Origin: Actinomycetota bacterium
Lineage (GTDB): Bacteria; Actinomycetota; Thermoleophilia; Miltoncostaeales; Miltoncostaeaceae
Direction: 5' to 3'
Assembly: GCA_947451735.1 (NCBI GenBank)
Contig: CANGAY010000037.1
Span: 1 to 6,879, forward strand
Length of the DNA stretch: 6,879 nt
The notes below the pieces were generated by a model. The model saw only the letters and a list, made by a program, of their open reading frames with translations. It ran no database searches and was not told the DNA's origin. Below, piece after piece: positions 6,045 to 6,879 of this stretch. Numbering within the stretch: position 1 is the stretch's first letter; each line of letters opens with the position of its first letter. Position numbers and translations under genes: made by a program.

Positions 6045-6879
6045 CTACCGACCGCGGAAGCGCTGGTACCACTGCAGCTGGGCATCAGGGCCGAGTGACT
6101 CGAAGTCCTCCCCCGCCTCGGCCGCCATCGCGGCGGCGCCCTCCACCCGCTCGCGGAACCGCGCGGCCGCCGCGCGCACGGCGATCTCGGGGTCCACGCC
6201 CGCGGCGCGGGCCACGGCCACCGCGGCGAAGATGACGTCGCCCACCTCGTGCTGCGACGGGTCGGCGCGCACCTCCCCCACCTCTTCGTCGAGCTTGTCG
6301 AGCGCCGCCGACACATCGGGGAACGCGAACCCGGCACTGGCCGCGCGCTTCTGCGCCTTGGCGGCGTACGCCAGCGCGGGGAGCCCGGGCGGCAGTTCGT
6401 GGAAGATGCCCTCGTCGGGGCGCTCCGCGCGCTTGCGCTGCTCCCAGATGTCCACCACCGCACCGGCGTCGGCCGCGGCCTGATCGCCGTACACGTGCGG
6501 GTGGCGGCTGATGAGCTTGTCGGCCTGCCCGCGCGCCACGGTGGCCAGGTCGGCGTGGCCGTCCTCCTCGAGCAGCGCCGACAGGAACACCGACTGGAAC
6601 AGCAGGTCGCCGATCTCATCCGCCTGATGCGCCGGGTCGCCGTCGGCCACCGCCTCGGCCACCTCGAAGGCCTCCTCCACCGTGTGGGGCACGATGGTGG
6701 CGGCGGTCTGCACGCGGTCCCATGGGCACTCGGCGCGAAGACGCGAGGCCACCACGGCCAGTTCGCCCACGCGGGCGCCGATGGCGCGGGCGCGCAGCAC
6801 GTCACGCGATGGCGTGGTCATGGCGTCGGGGTGGGCCTGTGCCACGAGGTGGGCGATGGGGTCGGGTGCCACCACCACG
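6045..6879 (-). CDS. mazG: MazG nucleoside triphosphate pyrophosphohydrolase, 5' end probably outside window
   Basis: Hydrolyses NTPs and dNTPs, including aberrant ones, to NMP and pyrophosphate. Two MazG domains are present. Domain 1: CPWDRVQT (51-58, numbered from the GTG at 6878), EExxE at Glu68-Glu69-Glu72 and ExxD at Glu88-Asp91 (DEIGDLLFQ), then RHPHVYGD (125-132) and VVDIWEQRK (141-149). Domain 2: EExxE at Glu198-Glu199-Glu202 and ExxD at Glu211-Asp214, ending QWYQRFRGR. Both metal-binding sets are intact, so both domains could be active. The frame is open to the window edge; GTG 6878 and ATG 6821 are possible internal starts, neither with a good ribosome site. Longer actinobacterial MazG proteins carry an N-terminal extension, so the true start may lie outside. 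eno begins 39 nt downstream. Confidence 0.93.
   Translation of the reverse strand, partial: VVVAPDPIAHLVAQAHPDAMTTPSRDVLRARAIGARVGELAVVASRLRAECPWDRVQTAATIVPHTVEEAFEVAEAVADGDPAHQADEIGDLLFQSVFLSALLEEDGHADLATVARGQADKLISRHPHVYGDQAAADAGAVVDIWEQRKRAERPDEGIFHELPPGLPALAYAAKAQKRAASAGFAFPDVSAALDKLDEEVGEVRADPSQHEVGDVIFAAVAVARAAGVDPEIAVRAAAARFRERVEGAAAMAAEAGEDFESLGPDAQLQWYQRFRGR

Overview
This is a high-GC window of about 6.9 kb that looks like core chromosome from an actinobacterial lineage. The basis for the lineage is the base composition and the gene order mazG-eno-ftsB/divIC-DUF501, which is a familiar actinobacterial arrangement. A deep-branching class such as Thermoleophilia is a guess from protein character, not something proven here. 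I see no IS element, prophage, CRISPR array, tRNA or rRNA, and base composition shows no foreign island. Protein-coding genes fill nearly all of the window.

Layout, left to right. (1) Minus strand, 1-1312: a two-gene unit made of a small two-CBS-domain protein followed 33 nt later by a DEAD/DEAH-type superfamily 2 helicase that runs off the left edge. A TTGACC/CACGAT promoter sits so close to the CBS start codon that the mRNA would be leaderless. (2) Plus strand, 1411-2964: rpoZ, the omega subunit of RNA polymerase, with a very acidic C-terminal tail of about 95 residues, then an unrecognised 333-aa protein ending in what looks like a winged helix. (3) Minus strand, 2969-6879, read from the right: mazG (probably cut at its 5' end by the window edge), eno, an FtsB/DivIC septum-formation initiator, DUF501, a 105-aa protein of unknown function, a 78-aa single-pass membrane protein and a DUF3817 membrane protein. 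The last five are packed with overlapping or touching stop/start codons.

Together the right-hand block combines nucleotide-pool cleaning (MazG), glycolysis (enolase), divisome assembly (FtsB) and several small conserved or unknown proteins in one probable transcript. The left half joins an RNA polymerase subunit to an unknown putative DNA-binding protein. It is divergent from the CBS/helicase pair and convergent with the right-hand block, with only 4 nt between the two stop codons.

Most worth a second look: the start of the FtsB gene, where the frame coding the membrane segment has no ATG, GTG or TTG, so it is frameshifted, wrongly sequenced or started unusually; a 17-bp perfect hairpin with a second 10-bp hairpin directly after eno; the omega acidic tail; the rpoZ-linked unknown protein; and the probable leaderless promoter. 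I did not find convincing evidence of a wholly new multi-gene system.
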